From Calditrichota bacterium (GTDB lineage: Bacteria > CLD3): a DNA stretch of 64,000 nucleotides. The position numbers were made by a program, and so were the translations under genes. A model generated the notes under the pieces. It did not search any database. It had not been told where the DNA came from and saw only the letters and a program-made list of their open reading frames with translations. The stretch spans positions 1 to 64,000 of the forward strand of contig QQUF01000008.1 of the NCBI GenBank assembly GCA_008501735.1, given 5' to 3'. Each line of letters begins with the position of its first letter. Position 1 is the first letter of the stretch. Shown here in pieces: positions 41,688 through 51,361 of this stretch.

Positions 41688-43409
41688 ATGGACAGAAATT
41701 CTTTCATAGGATTACTTTTAATTTTTGTAATTGTAACTGTTTGGTTCTCAGAACCTTACCAAAGAATTATGTACGGCGACGAAGCCTACGAAGAAATGTT
41801 AAGGCAAGATTCGACAGCTCAAAAAACTGTTCCAGATTCTTTAGCTTCAACAGCACAAACTGCTACTAAAACTCAAGCTTCTTCTGTTCCTGCCTTTGTT
41901 GGTGAAGAAATAACTTCTCCTGATACAGCTGAGAAAACTTTTCTGCTTTCAACTCCACTTTACAAAATCGAACTTAGTAACATCGCAGGTGGAACCGTCA
42001 AAAATTTCCGACTTTACAATTTCAAAAGAAGCATTGACCCAAATGCAAAACCTGTCAATTTAATCAACCAAAAACTTTCCTACTTCGATAACTTAAACTT
42101 TATCCTCAAAACAAAATCTGGGCAAGAAGTTGACTTAAAAAGTTACGCTTTTACACCTGAACTTTCTTACGACGAAAAGACAATAGGCGGTGAAGATTCA
42201 ATCAAAATTGTTTACACAGCTTTGATTCCTGAACTCGAAACAAAGGTTTCAAAAGTTCTCACTTTTTACGCCAATAAATACGACTTTAGAATTTCGCTAA
42301 AAGCAAGTGATAGTATTTTTAACAGTTACGACATTGTTTGGAAATCGGGCATTGCTAACACTGAGCCGAACTTCGACGAAAATATGGCTTTTAATTTTGT
42401 TTACCATTCGAATATTGAAGAGACTGACTACGAAACAGTTGGCGATGACGAAATTCTAAATGAAAATTATGCTGGAGAAATGACTTGGGGAGCGATTCGT
42501 AGTAAATTCTTTGCTTTAGTTCTTTCGCCAATCGGCTCGAATTTTGACAACCTCTTGACAACTGGTTACACAAAAGACGTTGGAGAACAAGTTCACCAAA
42601 AAATTTATGCCCTTAAAGGAAGTGGTGAGTTTTCAGGTAAAGCTGATTTCTTGATTTACTTTGGACCAATTAAATTAGAAATTCTTGAATCTTACGAAAT
42701 GGGACTTGAAAATCTAATGGACTTAGGTTGGTGGATTGTAAAACCTGTTACGCTTTTTCTTTTGTGGTTTTTTACTTTCCTTCACGGTTTCATTCCAAAC
42801 TACGGAATTATGATTCTCGTTTTCGCTTTTTTGATAAAATTGGTTCTTTATCCATTGACGCACAAATCATTTGAGTCAATGGAAAAAATGTCTAAACTTC
42901 AACCTGAAATCCAAAAACTCAAAGAAAAATATCCTGACGACCAATCAAAACAAAGCCAAGAAACTTTCAAACTTTACCAAAAACACGGTGCGAATCCGCT
43001 TGGAAGTTGTTTGCCAACTGTACTTCAATTCCCGATTTTGATTGCACTTTACAACGTTTTCCGTTCAACGATTGACCTTCGTGGTGAACCATTCTTCGGT
43101 TGGATTACAGACCTTTCACAACCCGACACAATTTACCAACTACCTTTCATCATTCCATTTTACGGAGACGGTGTAAATATTTTGCCGATTTTGATGGCAG
43201 CGACAATGTTCTTACAAAGTTCAATGACAGTTGTTGACCCAAAACAAAAAGCAATGATTTATGTGATGCCGGTTTTTATGCTTGTAATTTTCAACAACTT
43301 TCCTTCAGGTTTGACTTGGTACTACTTCCTTTTCAACATTCTTTCAATTGCTCAGCAATATTGGATTAAGAAAAAAAGGGCTGATGCAGAAATCACTGTT
43401 GTAAAATGA
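41688..43409 (+). CDS. yidC: Membrane protein insertase YidC
   Basis: The 573-residue YidC has an N-terminal helix, a large periplasmic beta-sandwich domain (about residues 60-340) and the C-terminal insertase fold with FGWITDLSQPD and MPVFMLVIFNNFPSGLTWYY (quoted in part). It inserts and folds inner-membrane proteins with or without SecYEG. yidD, usually between rnpA and yidC, is missing. Its TGA stop overlaps the mnmE start (ATGA). dnaA is not in the window. Confidence 0.96.
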   Translation: MDRNSFIGLLLIFVIVTVWFSEPYQRIMYGDEAYEEMLRQDSTAQKTVPDSLASTAQTATKTQASSVPAFVGEEITSPDTAEKTFLLSTPLYKIELSNIAGGTVKNFRLYNFKRSIDPNAKPVNLINQKLSYFDNLNFILKTKSGQEVDLKSYAFTPELSYDEKTIGGEDSIKIVYTALIPELETKVSKVLTFYANKYDFRISLKASDSIFNSYDIVWKSGIANTEPNFDENMAFNFVYHSNIEETDYETVGDDEILNENYAGEMTWGAIRSKFFALVLSPIGSNFDNLLTTGYTKDVGEQVHQKIYALKGSGEFSGKADFLIYFGPIKLEILESYEMGLENLMDLGWWIVKPVTLFLLWFFTFLHGFIPNYGIMILVFAFLIKLVLYPLTHKSFESMEKMSKLQPEIQKLKEKYPDDQSKQSQETFKLYQKHGANPLGSCLPTVLQFPILIALYNVFRSTIDLRGEPFFGWITDLSQPDTIYQLPFIIPFYGDGVNILPILMAATMFLQSSMTVVDPKQKAMIYVMPVFMLVIFNNFPSGLTWYYFLFNILSIAQQYWIKKKRADAEITVVK

Positions 43410-44749
43410 TTTTCAACAATGACATAATTTGTGCGATTGCAACTCCTCACGGAAACGGAGCAATTGCGGTTCTTCGTGTCTCAGGAAAAGACTCTCTGAA
43501 AATTTTACCAAAGTTTTTCAAACCTACTACAAGAACAAAAAAATTTGAAGCTTGGCGAGTTTACCACGGAATTGTGGTTGACTCGATTGGCAAAGAAACC
43601 GACGAAGTTCTCGTTACGATTTTCAAAAATCCAAAATCCTACACAGGAGAAGATTCTTTTGAAATCGCTTGTCACGGGAACTACACTTTAGCTACCGAAA
43701 TTTTACAAATCATTCAAAACTGCGGTTCACGACTTGCAGAACCCGGAGAATTTACGCTTCGTGCTTTGCTCAATGGAAGAATCGACCTTGCACAAGCTGA
43801 AAGTGTGAACGCTTTAATTTCTGCCAAAAGTCACTTAGGAAGGGCGAACTCACTGAAATTTGTAGAAGGAATCTTTTCTGCACAAATTGCAAAAATCCGC
43901 CAAGAACTCACAGACTTCCTTTCAAGTCTCGAACTCGAACTTGACTTCTCAGAAGAAGACGTTGAATTTTCAACCAAAGAAGAAAAAATTGCAAAACTAA
44001 CTTCACTTTCAGAAATAATCCAAAAACTCCTCGAAACTTATTCTTACTCTTCGGTCTTAAAAGACGGAATCAGAATCGTTCTTGCGGGAAAACCAAACGT
44101 TGGAAAGTCGTCAGTTTTTAATTCTTTAATTGGCAAAAAACGAGCAATAATTTCCGAAATTGCAGGAACAACTCGCGATTACATTGAAGGTTTTTTGACA
44201 ATTGCGGGAGTTGAATGCACTTTGGTTGACACAGCAGGAATCCACGACTCAGTAGATTTTTTGGAAATTGAAGGCATTGAGTTTTCGCACGAACAAATTA
44301 ACGATGCAGACCTTGTTTTACACATTTTCGACAATCTTGAAGATTTGAGCGAAGGAAAAGAATTTTTTAAAAAATTCCACACAATCCACGTCTTGAACAA
44401 AGCTGACAAACTAACTGAAACACCGAAACTCAAAACCAACCAAGTTTTAGTTTCTGCATCAACAGGAAAAGGCTTAAGTGAATTAAGAACAAAAATTTCA
44501 GACTTCATTCAAAAACTTCTGCCTTCAGAAGAAACAATTGTCATTACCGAAAAACGCCACTTTGAATGTCTTTCAAACGCTTCTGATTTTATCGAAGGAG
44601 CTTGCAGTACAATCGAAATAGGACAAACTCAAGAATTCACCGCAGAATTCATTCGTGGCTCAATTTCTGAACTTGAAACACTTCTCGGCAAAATCACAGA
44701 CGACGATGTTTTGAACAATATTTTTGGAAATTTCTGTATCGGGAAGTGA
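43406..44749 (+). CDS. mnmE: tRNA modification GTPase MnmE
   Basis: The 447-residue protein has the tetrahydrofolate-binding N-domain, the helical domain and an inserted G domain (GKPNVGKSS, DTAGI, NKAD-type VLNKADK), and ends in the CIGK motif required for catalysis. With MnmG it makes the cmnm5 group at U34 of certain tRNAs. It overlaps yidC by four bases. Confidence 0.97.
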   Translation: MIFNNDIICAIATPHGNGAIAVLRVSGKDSLKILPKFFKPTTRTKKFEAWRVYHGIVVDSIGKETDEVLVTIFKNPKSYTGEDSFEIACHGNYTLATEILQIIQNCGSRLAEPGEFTLRALLNGRIDLAQAESVNALISAKSHLGRANSLKFVEGIFSAQIAKIRQELTDFLSSLELELDFSEEDVEFSTKEEKIAKLTSLSEIIQKLLETYSYSSVLKDGIRIVLAGKPNVGKSSVFNSLIGKKRAIISEIAGTTRDYIEGFLTIAGVECTLVDTAGIHDSVDFLEIEGIEFSHEQINDADLVLHIFDNLEDLSEGKEFFKKFHTIHVLNKADKLTETPKLKTNQVLVSASTGKGLSELRTKISDFIQKLLPSEETIVITEKRHFECLSNASDFIEGACSTIEIGQTQEFTAEFIRGSISELETLLGKITDDDVLNNIFGNFCIGK

Positions 44750-44855
44750 GAGAAAGTTAGTTTTCCCAAAATTTGTCATTGCTAAAATTTTAGCTTCGAT
44801 AAAGTATTTCAAAACTTCCTCTCATTTATTACATTCTGTTTTTCTAAAACTTAAC

Positions 44856-44878
44856 AGGCACAACCTTAGTGCCTTTTT
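44856..44878 (+). terminator. Terminator after mnmE
   Basis: AGGCAC (44856-44861) pairs with GTGCCT (44869-44874) around a 7-nt loop, followed by TTTT. The stem is short, only 6 bp. Confidence 0.6.
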
Positions 44879-44902
44879 AACTTTGCAACTTGGGAGAAAT
44901 TA

Positions 44903-46510
44903 ATGAAATCAAAGCTAATGCTTACCACAAGTTTATCGCTTGTAGCTTGTAACCTTTTTGCTCAAGATTTACCTTCGGGATTGAGAATAAGTAACCAAAT
45001 GGAATACTCTCACGGAACTCTCGAAAGAGAACTTGAAGACATCGAAAATCGTGAGACTTTTGAAAATTGGATGAACATCAATTACACTCGCGGAATCTTT
45101 TCAACCTCTTTTCGATTTGACACTTTTCAGCCTTTTGACGATGCAGATAATCCTGTTTTAGTTCCTGACCACGTAAGCACTGAATTAGCTTTCAAAAATA
45201 TTGGAATCAAAGCCAAAAGATTTGAACTTGAAGTCGGTAACTACTACGTTTTACTTGGAAGAGGACTTCTTCTTAGCAGTTACGAACAAAGAGACATTCG
45301 CTTTGACAACAACCTTGAAGGTGTGAAAACAAAATTCAAACACGATTATTTTGAACTAACTGCTCTCACAGGTTCGCCCGAAGATGAAAATGGTGAAAGA
45401 AATGACATTCTTCACGCAGGAGATTTAGAAATAAAAATTCCTTCTGAATATCTTTTTGGACAAAGGTTAAACTATGGTTTTACAGTTCTTTCAAATCAGT
45501 TTCAGGCTCAAGAAGGAACTGAATTTCAAAGATTAATCGCAACTTCAAACAGAGCGGAATTTACAAGTTCGTACTTTGATTTTTACGGAGAGTACGGAAA
45601 TAAACAAAACACTCGACTTGGAAAAACAACTTTAAGCGATTCAACAAACGGAAATCCTTTTTACCAAAAAGGTAGTGGACTCTACCTTTCGGGAGTTGTA
45701 ACAACTGAGTTCGCTTCGCTTTCTGCTGAATGGAAAGATTACGATAATTTTAGAATTGCTCCTTCAAATGTTTCAAGTGAATTTTATAACACACCTCCTT
45801 CTGTGATTCGCCAACATACTTACACTTTGCTAAATAGACACCCTTTGAGACTTGACCAAAACAACGAAAAAGGTTACCAATTCGAGTTGACGATTTTGCC
45901 GACAGAAAATGCAGTTGTTGTTTTGAACACAAGTCAAACTAAAAACCAAGACTCAGACTCTGAATTTGCAAAAAGATTTAGAGTTTCAGAAAGGGCAAAC
46001 TTCGCACCAGGAGAAACAGTTTGGGAAGAATTTTACGGACACGTAAACTACGAATTTAGTGATGAATTCATAGCAACTTTAGGTTTTTCCAAAGCAAAGG
46101 AGCTTGTCAGTAGCAATACTGAAACTCTGACTCCTGTTTTTGAATTTGATTGGGCAATCACTGAAGAATCTGAAATTCATTTAGGTTTTGAACACCAACA
46201 AATCAAACACCTTGAAGACAAAAGTAAAAGCCTTGACCAACTTCTAACTTTGGAGTACACAACTCACGGAATTACTTTTAGTCTTTTGAGCGAAATGCTT
46301 CGTGAAAAAGAACTCACAAACAACAACACTTCTTCCGAAACAACAACACATTTTTGGAACTTTGGTCAAATGGCTTTCACTCTTTGGGGAAATCACGATT
46401 TGACTTTAGGTTACGGAAGCAGACAAGGTGGATTTGTTTGTATTGGAGGAGTTTGCCGTGAAGAACCACCTTTCAAAGGGTTTGAAGCAAAGCTGATTTC
46501 AAGATTTTAA
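44903..46510 (+). CDS. Outer-membrane beta-barrel-like protein (DUF6029-like)
   Basis: The 535-residue protein has a signal peptide (about residues 1-20, ending CNLFA) and a chain of alternating beta strands with aromatic girdles, ending ...KLISRF (terminal Phe, as in outer-membrane barrels). Landmarks are VGNYYVLLGRGLLLSSYEQRD and LSAEWKDYDNF, which I associate with DUF6029-type barrels of Bacteroidetes. No function is known. It is monocistronic between terminators. Confidence 0.75.
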   Translation: MKSKLMLTTSLSLVACNLFAQDLPSGLRISNQMEYSHGTLERELEDIENRETFENWMNINYTRGIFSTSFRFDTFQPFDDADNPVLVPDHVSTELAFKNIGIKAKRFELEVGNYYVLLGRGLLLSSYEQRDIRFDNNLEGVKTKFKHDYFELTALTGSPEDENGERNDILHAGDLEIKIPSEYLFGQRLNYGFTVLSNQFQAQEGTEFQRLIATSNRAEFTSSYFDFYGEYGNKQNTRLGKTTLSDSTNGNPFYQKGSGLYLSGVVTTEFASLSAEWKDYDNFRIAPSNVSSEFYNTPPSVIRQHTYTLLNRHPLRLDQNNEKGYQFELTILPTENAVVVLNTSQTKNQDSDSEFAKRFRVSERANFAPGETVWEEFYGHVNYEFSDEFIATLGFSKAKELVSSNTETLTPVFEFDWAITEESEIHLGFEHQQIKHLEDKSKSLDQLLTLEYTTHGITFSLLSEMLREKELTNNNTSSETTTHFWNFGQMAFTLWGNHDLTLGYGSRQGGFVCIGGVCREEPPFKGFEAKLISRF

Positions 46511-46516
46511 ATTGTA

Positions 46517-46544
46517 GTAGAGACGCAAGATTTTGCGTCTCTAC
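46517..46544. repeat. GTAGAGACGC-type palindromic repeat
   Basis: GTAGAGACGCAA (46517-46528) and TTGCGTCTCTAC (46533-46544) form a perfect 12-bp stem with a GATT loop. Palindromes of this GTAGAGACG...CGTCTCTAC type occur as dispersed REP-like elements in many Bacteroidetes and cyanobacteria. Only one copy is visible here. Confidence 0.8.
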
Positions 46545-46559
46545 ATTCATAGATTTTTC

Positions 46560-46586
46560 AAAGGGCGAATTTTTTCGTCCTTTTTT
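46560..46586 (+). terminator. Terminator after the outer-membrane protein gene
   Basis: AAAGGGCGA (46560-46568) pairs with TCGTCCTTT, with one G-U wobble, and runs into a T-tract. It follows directly after the palindromic repeat. Confidence 0.8.
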
Positions 46587-46709
46587 ATTTTAAAGAACAA
46601 CAAAAAATTGAATTTCTCGTTTGTCAAAGTTGTTCTAAAAAAGGAACTTGAAAAAAAGATTTAAAGTTTTAACTTTGAAACCCGATTTTTGAAATAAATA
46701 TAGAGTTTT

Positions 46710-47804
46710 ATGATTTCGAAATTTCCAATAAAAAATATTAAGAAAGGTGTTACAACCTTCTTAGTTATCACTTTGGCTACTTTAGCTGGTTTGTTTTACA
46801 TTGACGAAACTGGAAAAAGTCTCCAAGCCTTTAGTGATTTTAGCAAATTTTATGCTGCCATAATTTTACTTTTTGTCCTTTCGGACTACCTTCTTGGTGG
46901 ACTCAGAATTTATCTTTTTTCTCGTGAGATTAACAAAGAAGTTTCTTTCAGAGATTGTTTTAATGCAAACTTAGGAAATATTTTTCTTGGGACAGTTACG
47001 CCAATGCAAACAGGAGGCGGACTTGCTCAACTCTACATTTTGAACAAAGCAGGTTTGCAAGTTTCAGAAACAATTGCCGTTAGTATTTTTAACTTCCTCG
47101 GCACAATTCTTTTCATTTACTGTTCTTCCCTTTATGTTGTTTTTTTCGGTGAAAACATTTTTGGAGAAATGTTCACAACGGCTTTCCAGTATAGCATTGG
47201 AGTTTTTACATTCGTTTTAGCTGTTTTGGTTTGGTCATTCTTTAATCCGAAGGTCCTTACTGTCTTTTTTCAAATTGTAACTAAATTGGTTTCTCTTTTT
47301 GTTCCGAAAAAAGCTCAAACTCTTAAAAGTGGAATTAACAAATTCAAGTCTGAACTTGACTCTTACAAAGAACTAATTAATTACTATGTTTTTGAGAAAC
47401 CTCTTGTCATTTTTGGTGGAATTATAATTTCAGCGATTCTTTTTACTCAAAAATATTTTATTGCATATTTGATTTTACAAGGATTTGAAATAGAAATTGA
47501 TTTTGGCTCAGTTTTTTGTGTGCAAGTTTTGATTAACCTTATTGCATACTTTAGTCCAACTCCTGGAGCAAGTGGAATTTCTGAAATCAGTTCAACGACT
47601 TTGACTGCCTTAATTGTTCCACAAACTTCAATTCTTGTGGCTTTTACGATTCTTTGGAGATTCTTCTTAACTTACTTAGGAGCATTTTTCGGAGGTTTGA
47701 TTTTGTTCAAAATTATGCTCAGTTCAAATTTTGACGACACTGAAAATTCATTTGAAGATTTAGATTCAGAAGGGGAAATTAAGGTTAGCGAAAGCGTTAC
47801 TTAA
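46710..47804 (+). CDS. Flippase-like membrane protein (LPG synthase TM / UPF0104 family)
   Basis: The 364-residue protein has about eight membrane helices and the family motifs GTVTPMQTGGGLAQLYIL (about residues 91-108) and FSPTPGASGISEI (about 284-296). It matches the lysylphosphatidylglycerol synthase transmembrane region/AglD-YbhN group, often linked to lipid-linked sugar or lipid translocation. There is no soluble synthase domain, so it is not MprF. The acidic C-terminal tail is unusual. Confidence 0.85.
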   Translation: MISKFPIKNIKKGVTTFLVITLATLAGLFYIDETGKSLQAFSDFSKFYAAIILLFVLSDYLLGGLRIYLFSREINKEVSFRDCFNANLGNIFLGTVTPMQTGGGLAQLYILNKAGLQVSETIAVSIFNFLGTILFIYCSSLYVVFFGENIFGEMFTTAFQYSIGVFTFVLAVLVWSFFNPKVLTVFFQIVTKLVSLFVPKKAQTLKSGINKFKSELDSYKELINYYVFEKPLVIFGGIIISAILFTQKYFIAYLILQGFEIEIDFGSVFCVQVLINLIAYFSPTPGASGISEISSTTLTALIVPQTSILVAFTILWRFFLTYLGAFFGGLILFKIMLSSNFDDTENSFEDLDSEGEIKVSESVT

Positions 47805-47850
47805 AATCTTTTTTGATTAACATTTTTTTTGATTTAAATTAAATTTGTTT

Positions 47851-47882
47851 AGGTAGTAACCCCAAAGGTGCTACCTTTTTTA
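47851..47882 (+). terminator. Terminator upstream of greA
   Basis: AGGTAG (47851-47856) pairs with CTACCT (47871-47876) around a 14-nt loop, followed by TTTTT. Confidence 0.75.
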
Positions 47883-47924
47883 TTTTTGTAAGTTATTGAA
47901 ATTAAAAATACATAAGGAAAAACA

Positions 47925-48398
47925 ATGGCAGAATACACTTACCTTTCAGCAAAAGGACTCGAAGAACTTAAAGAAAAACTCCGTCACGCAAAAGAAGTAG
48001 AAAGACCTGATGTAATTAATAGAGTTGCGGAAGCTCGTTCGCTTGGTGATTTAAAAGAAAATTCGGAATACCACGCAGCCAAAGAAGAGCAAGGAGCAAT
48101 TGAAACAAAAATTGCACAACTTGAAACAACTGTGGCGAGAGCAAGAATTCTTGATACAAAAGATATTGATCCAAACATTGTTTCAGTCCTTTCAACTGTT
48201 AAGGTGAAGAACCTTAAAGTCAACAAGGAGAAAATTTATACTCTCGTTTCTCCTGCAGAAGTTGACATTGACAATAATAAAATCAGTATAAAATCTCCAA
48301 TTGGAAAAGCTCTTTTGAATAAAAAATTAGGCGAAACTGTTGAAGCTCAAGTTCCAGCTGGAATCCTCAAATTTGAAATTTTAGAAATAAATCGATAA
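47925..48398 (+). CDS. greA: Transcription elongation factor GreA
   Basis: The 157-residue GreA has an N-terminal coiled coil (residues ~10-75, with the acidic tip SLGDLKENSEYHAAKEEQ, shown in part) and a C-terminal FKBP-like domain (KSPIGKALLNKKLGE). It rescues backtracked RNA polymerase. The ATG follows TAAGGAAAAAC. Confidence 0.97.
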   Translation: MAEYTYLSAKGLEELKEKLRHAKEVERPDVINRVAEARSLGDLKENSEYHAAKEEQGAIETKIAQLETTVARARILDTKDIDPNIVSVLSTVKVKNLKVNKEKIYTLVSPAEVDIDNNKISIKSPIGKALLNKKLGETVEAQVPAGILKFEILEINR

Positions 48399-48579
48399 TT
48401 TTCTTTTCTTGAAAACAGTTTTTGTTGGCGAAATAAAACTTACTTGTGGTATTTCGCTAATTAAATAATTGTGCTTCGAATCCAAATCGCTTTTTACGTT
48501 ATCTAAACTCATTTTCCCCCTTTGGCATTGAAATTGAATTATCCTTCTAAAATTAACTCAAAATTTTATGGAGAATAAA

Positions 48580-50463
48580 ATGTACAACTCAATTCTAAAA
48601 AGAAGATTCTCTTTACTTTTGGCTCTGGCAATTCCTTTTAGTTTTGCTTTTGCTGCTGACGGAGACCTTGACACGACCTTTGACACAGATGGAAAAGTTA
48701 CAACTGATAATTTTGGCTCTGATTCAGGACAGAGTATTGTCATTCAAACCGACGGAAAGATTGTTGTAGCAGGAAGGACAAGTTCAAACAGCAATGATTT
48801 TATGTTGGCTCGTTATAATACTGACGGAAGTTTGGATAATACTTTTGACACAGATGGAATTGTTACAACTGATATTGGAACAAGTAGTAATGACGTTGCA
48901 AGAGATATGGCGTTGCAAATCGATGGGAAAATCCTTGTAGCAGGGTTTTCTAATGTAAATGGAAACAATGACTTTACAGTTGCTCGTTACAATTCTGACG
49001 GAAGCCTCGACACAAGTTTTGACACAGACGGAATTGTTACAACTGATATTGGAAGTTCAACAAATGATTTAGCAGTTGGAGTTGCAATTCAAACAGATGG
49101 AAGGATTGTTGCTGCAGGACACAGTGGAGATGATTTCGTTGTCGTTCGTTACAACTCTGACGGAAGTCTTGACACGAATTTCGACACTGATGGAATCGTT
49201 TCCGAATCGTTTTCAGGCTCTTCTGCTGAAAATTCCGCAGACGTAATTATTCAAACAGATGGAAAAATTGTTGTTGCTGGTTTAGTCTTAGACGGAGCAG
49301 ACATTGATTTTGGAATTATGAGATTTGACACCAACGGAAGTTTGGACAACACTTTTAGTACTGACGGAAAAGTAACTGTAGATTTTTTGGGAAACAATGA
49401 TATTGCAAACGACCTTGCAATTCAATCTGATGGAGACATTATTGTTGTTGGCTTCGCAGATAATGGAACAAACGACGATTTTGCAATTGCAAGATTCACT
49501 TCGAGTGGTGTTCTTGACGTAGATTTTGATACAGATGGAAAATTAACTTCACAACCAAGTGCTTTTGAAGACCAAGCTAGTAGTGTGAAAATTCAAAATG
49601 ATGGGAAAATTGTAGTTGGCGGTAGTACTCAAGAAACAGGCGACGATTTTTGTCTAATTCGTTATAACTCTGACGGAAGTGTTGATGGAACTTTTGGAAC
49701 ATCAGGAGTTGTTATTACCCATTTTGCAAGTAGTGATGAAATTGATGCGATTGCCTTACAAACTGATGGGAAGATTGTTGCTGCTGGACACGATGGAACA
49801 ACTGATTTTGCTTTAGCACGTTATGAAAATACTGACACTCCTTTGGCTGTTGAACTAAGCGACATTTTAGCAAAAGCAGGTGACTCAGAAGTTACTTTAA
49901 CTTGGAAAACTGAAAGTGAAATTGAAAATTTAGGCTTTGAAATTTACCGTTCGGAAGGCAATGAAAATTTCAGAAAAATTGCTTCTTACGAAACTGAAAC
50001 TTCTTTAAAAGGTGCGGGAAATTCTGCGAAAGAGAACTTTTATTCTTTTTTAGACAAAAATTTAAGGAACGGTAAAACTTATACATACAAAATTGCAGAT
50101 GTAGATTTTAGTGGTTTTAGAACTTTTCACGAAATACTTAGCGTAACCCCTTCTTTAGAAATCTCTCAACAAGAAACAGGAGTCAGAAATTTTGAGTTAT
50201 CTCAAAATTACCCAAACCCTTTTAACCCTACAACAACAATAAATTACGAATTGCGAATTACAAATTACGAGAAAAGTAAGTTGGTAATTTTTAACGCTCT
50301 TGGTAAAAATGTGAAAGAATTTGTGCTTGAAGATTCAAAAGGTTCAGTCGTTTGGAACGGAACTGACAGTTTTGGAAAATCTGTTTCAAGTGGAATTTAT
50401 TTTTACCAAATCAAAAATTCAATAGGCGAAACTCTAACTCGTAAAATGCAGTTGATAAAATAA
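48580..50463 (+). CDS. Delta-60 repeat T9SS cargo protein
   Basis: The start at 48580 follows ATGGAGAATAAA and gives 627 residues. A signal peptide (ending FAFAA) is followed by seven or so delta-60 repeats of about 55 residues (LDTTFDTDGKVTT / QTDGKIVVAG / LARYNTDGSLD), each a blade of a beta-propeller-like array. Next is a small beta domain (VTLTWKTESE...), then a T9SS type A sorting tail (NYPNPFNPTT, SGIYFYQI) ending RKMQLIK. It should be exported by Sec, cross the outer membrane by T9SS and be anchored at the surface. A repeat-like 30-bp insert in the tail is noted separately. Confidence 0.9.
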   Translation: MYNSILKRRFSLLLALAIPFSFAFAADGDLDTTFDTDGKVTTDNFGSDSGQSIVIQTDGKIVVAGRTSSNSNDFMLARYNTDGSLDNTFDTDGIVTTDIGTSSNDVARDMALQIDGKILVAGFSNVNGNNDFTVARYNSDGSLDTSFDTDGIVTTDIGSSTNDLAVGVAIQTDGRIVAAGHSGDDFVVVRYNSDGSLDTNFDTDGIVSESFSGSSAENSADVIIQTDGKIVVAGLVLDGADIDFGIMRFDTNGSLDNTFSTDGKVTVDFLGNNDIANDLAIQSDGDIIVVGFADNGTNDDFAIARFTSSGVLDVDFDTDGKLTSQPSAFEDQASSVKIQNDGKIVVGGSTQETGDDFCLIRYNSDGSVDGTFGTSGVVITHFASSDEIDAIALQTDGKIVAAGHDGTTDFALARYENTDTPLAVELSDILAKAGDSEVTLTWKTESEIENLGFEIYRSEGNENFRKIASYETETSLKGAGNSAKENFYSFLDKNLRNGKTYTYKIADVDFSGFRTFHEILSVTPSLEISQQETGVRNFELSQNYPNPFNPTTTINYELRITNYEKSKLVIFNALGKNVKEFVLEDSKGSVVWNGTDSFGKSVSSGIYFYQIKNSIGETLTRKMQLIK

Positions 50464-50490
50464 ATTTTCTTAAATTCTCCTCAAGGGTTT

Positions 50491-50520
50491 AAAGGCGAGC
50501 AAAATACTCGCCTTTTTTTA
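50491..50520 (+). terminator. Terminator after the delta-60 repeat gene
   Basis: AAAGGCGAG (50491-50499) pairs with CTCGCCTTT (50507-50515) around a 7-nt loop, followed by T-rich sequence. Confidence 0.88.
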
Positions 50521-50619
50521 TGCCTAAGAAATGAATTTTGATTCTTATTTCTTTTTCACTTTTTAAAAAAACAAGTAAATTTCAAAGGCAAGTAGAACTT
50601 AAAATATTGGAGAAATAAA

Positions 50620-51324
50620 TTGTCTAGACTAATTGAGCAAGGCTTTGTAAAAATAAGAAGACAAAACGACTACGAAAAAGTCGGCAAGGTAATTTGTGTT
50701 GGAAGAAATTACACAGAACACATCAAAGAACTTGGAAATGAAACTCCCAAACAACCTTTAATCTTTTTGAAACCTGACTCAGCAATTGTTAATTCGGGTT
50801 CTAAAGTTACAATTCCTTCATTTTCTGAGAACTGCCACCACGAGGTCGAAATCGCTCTCGTGATTTCGCACAAATGTAAAAGCCTTGAACTTGCAGAAGT
50901 TCCTGAATACCTTCTAGGAATCGGAATTGCTGTTGATTTGACTTTAAGAGATGTCCAAAAAAGAGCTAAAGAAAGAGGTCTTCCTTGGGCAATTGCAAAA
51001 GGTTTTGACGGAGCTTGTCCGATTTCTGAAATTGTTCCAATTGAAAACATTGACTTAGAAAATATTGATTTTAACCTCAAAGTGAACGGCGAAGAAAGGC
51101 AAAACGGAAATTCAAAATTTATGATTTGGGATTGTTTGGCTCTTGTGAAATACGCTTCAGAAATGTTTACTTTGAATCGCGGAGACGTAATTCTTACAGG
51201 AACGCCAAAAGGAGTCTCTCAAATTCTAAAAGGCGACTTTGTTCAAGCCGAAATTCCGGGTGTTGTAGAACTTGATTTTTCCCTTGATTCACAAGGAATA
51301 AATCTGTTAGTTCACAAAGTTTGA
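50620..51324 (+). CDS. Fumarylacetoacetate hydrolase family protein
   Basis: This 234-residue FAH-family enzyme has CVGRNYTEHIKELG, PDSAIVNSG, the metal-binding HHEVEIALVI (E-x-E plus a later Asp in VDLTLRDVQ) and LTGTPKGV. Members act as acylpyruvases, oxaloacetate decarboxylases or 2-hydroxyhepta-diene-dioate isomerases. The length and CVGRNY start fit the YcgM/FAHD1-like group. The start is TTG after GGAGAAATAAA. Confidence 0.9.
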   Translation: MSRLIEQGFVKIRRQNDYEKVGKVICVGRNYTEHIKELGNETPKQPLIFLKPDSAIVNSGSKVTIPSFSENCHHEVEIALVISHKCKSLELAEVPEYLLGIGIAVDLTLRDVQKRAKERGLPWAIAKGFDGACPISEIVPIENIDLENIDFNLKVNGEERQNGNSKFMIWDCLALVKYASEMFTLNRGDVILTGTPKGVSQILKGDFVQAEIPGVVELDFSLDSQGINLLVHKV

Positions 51325-51361
51325 GTTTTTGAAAATTAATCACAAAAAGATTTTAGAATTT

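Noticed and set aside
41100-44760. Possible chromosome origin next to rpmH-rnpA-yidC-mnmE
   Set aside because: dnaA is absent, rpiB takes its place upstream, and I see no cluster of DnaA boxes.
48660-49850. Regular DNA periodicity suggesting a tandem repeat or CRISPR array
   Set aside because: The periodicity comes from protein-level delta-60 repeats; the DNA copies are diverged and have no spacers.
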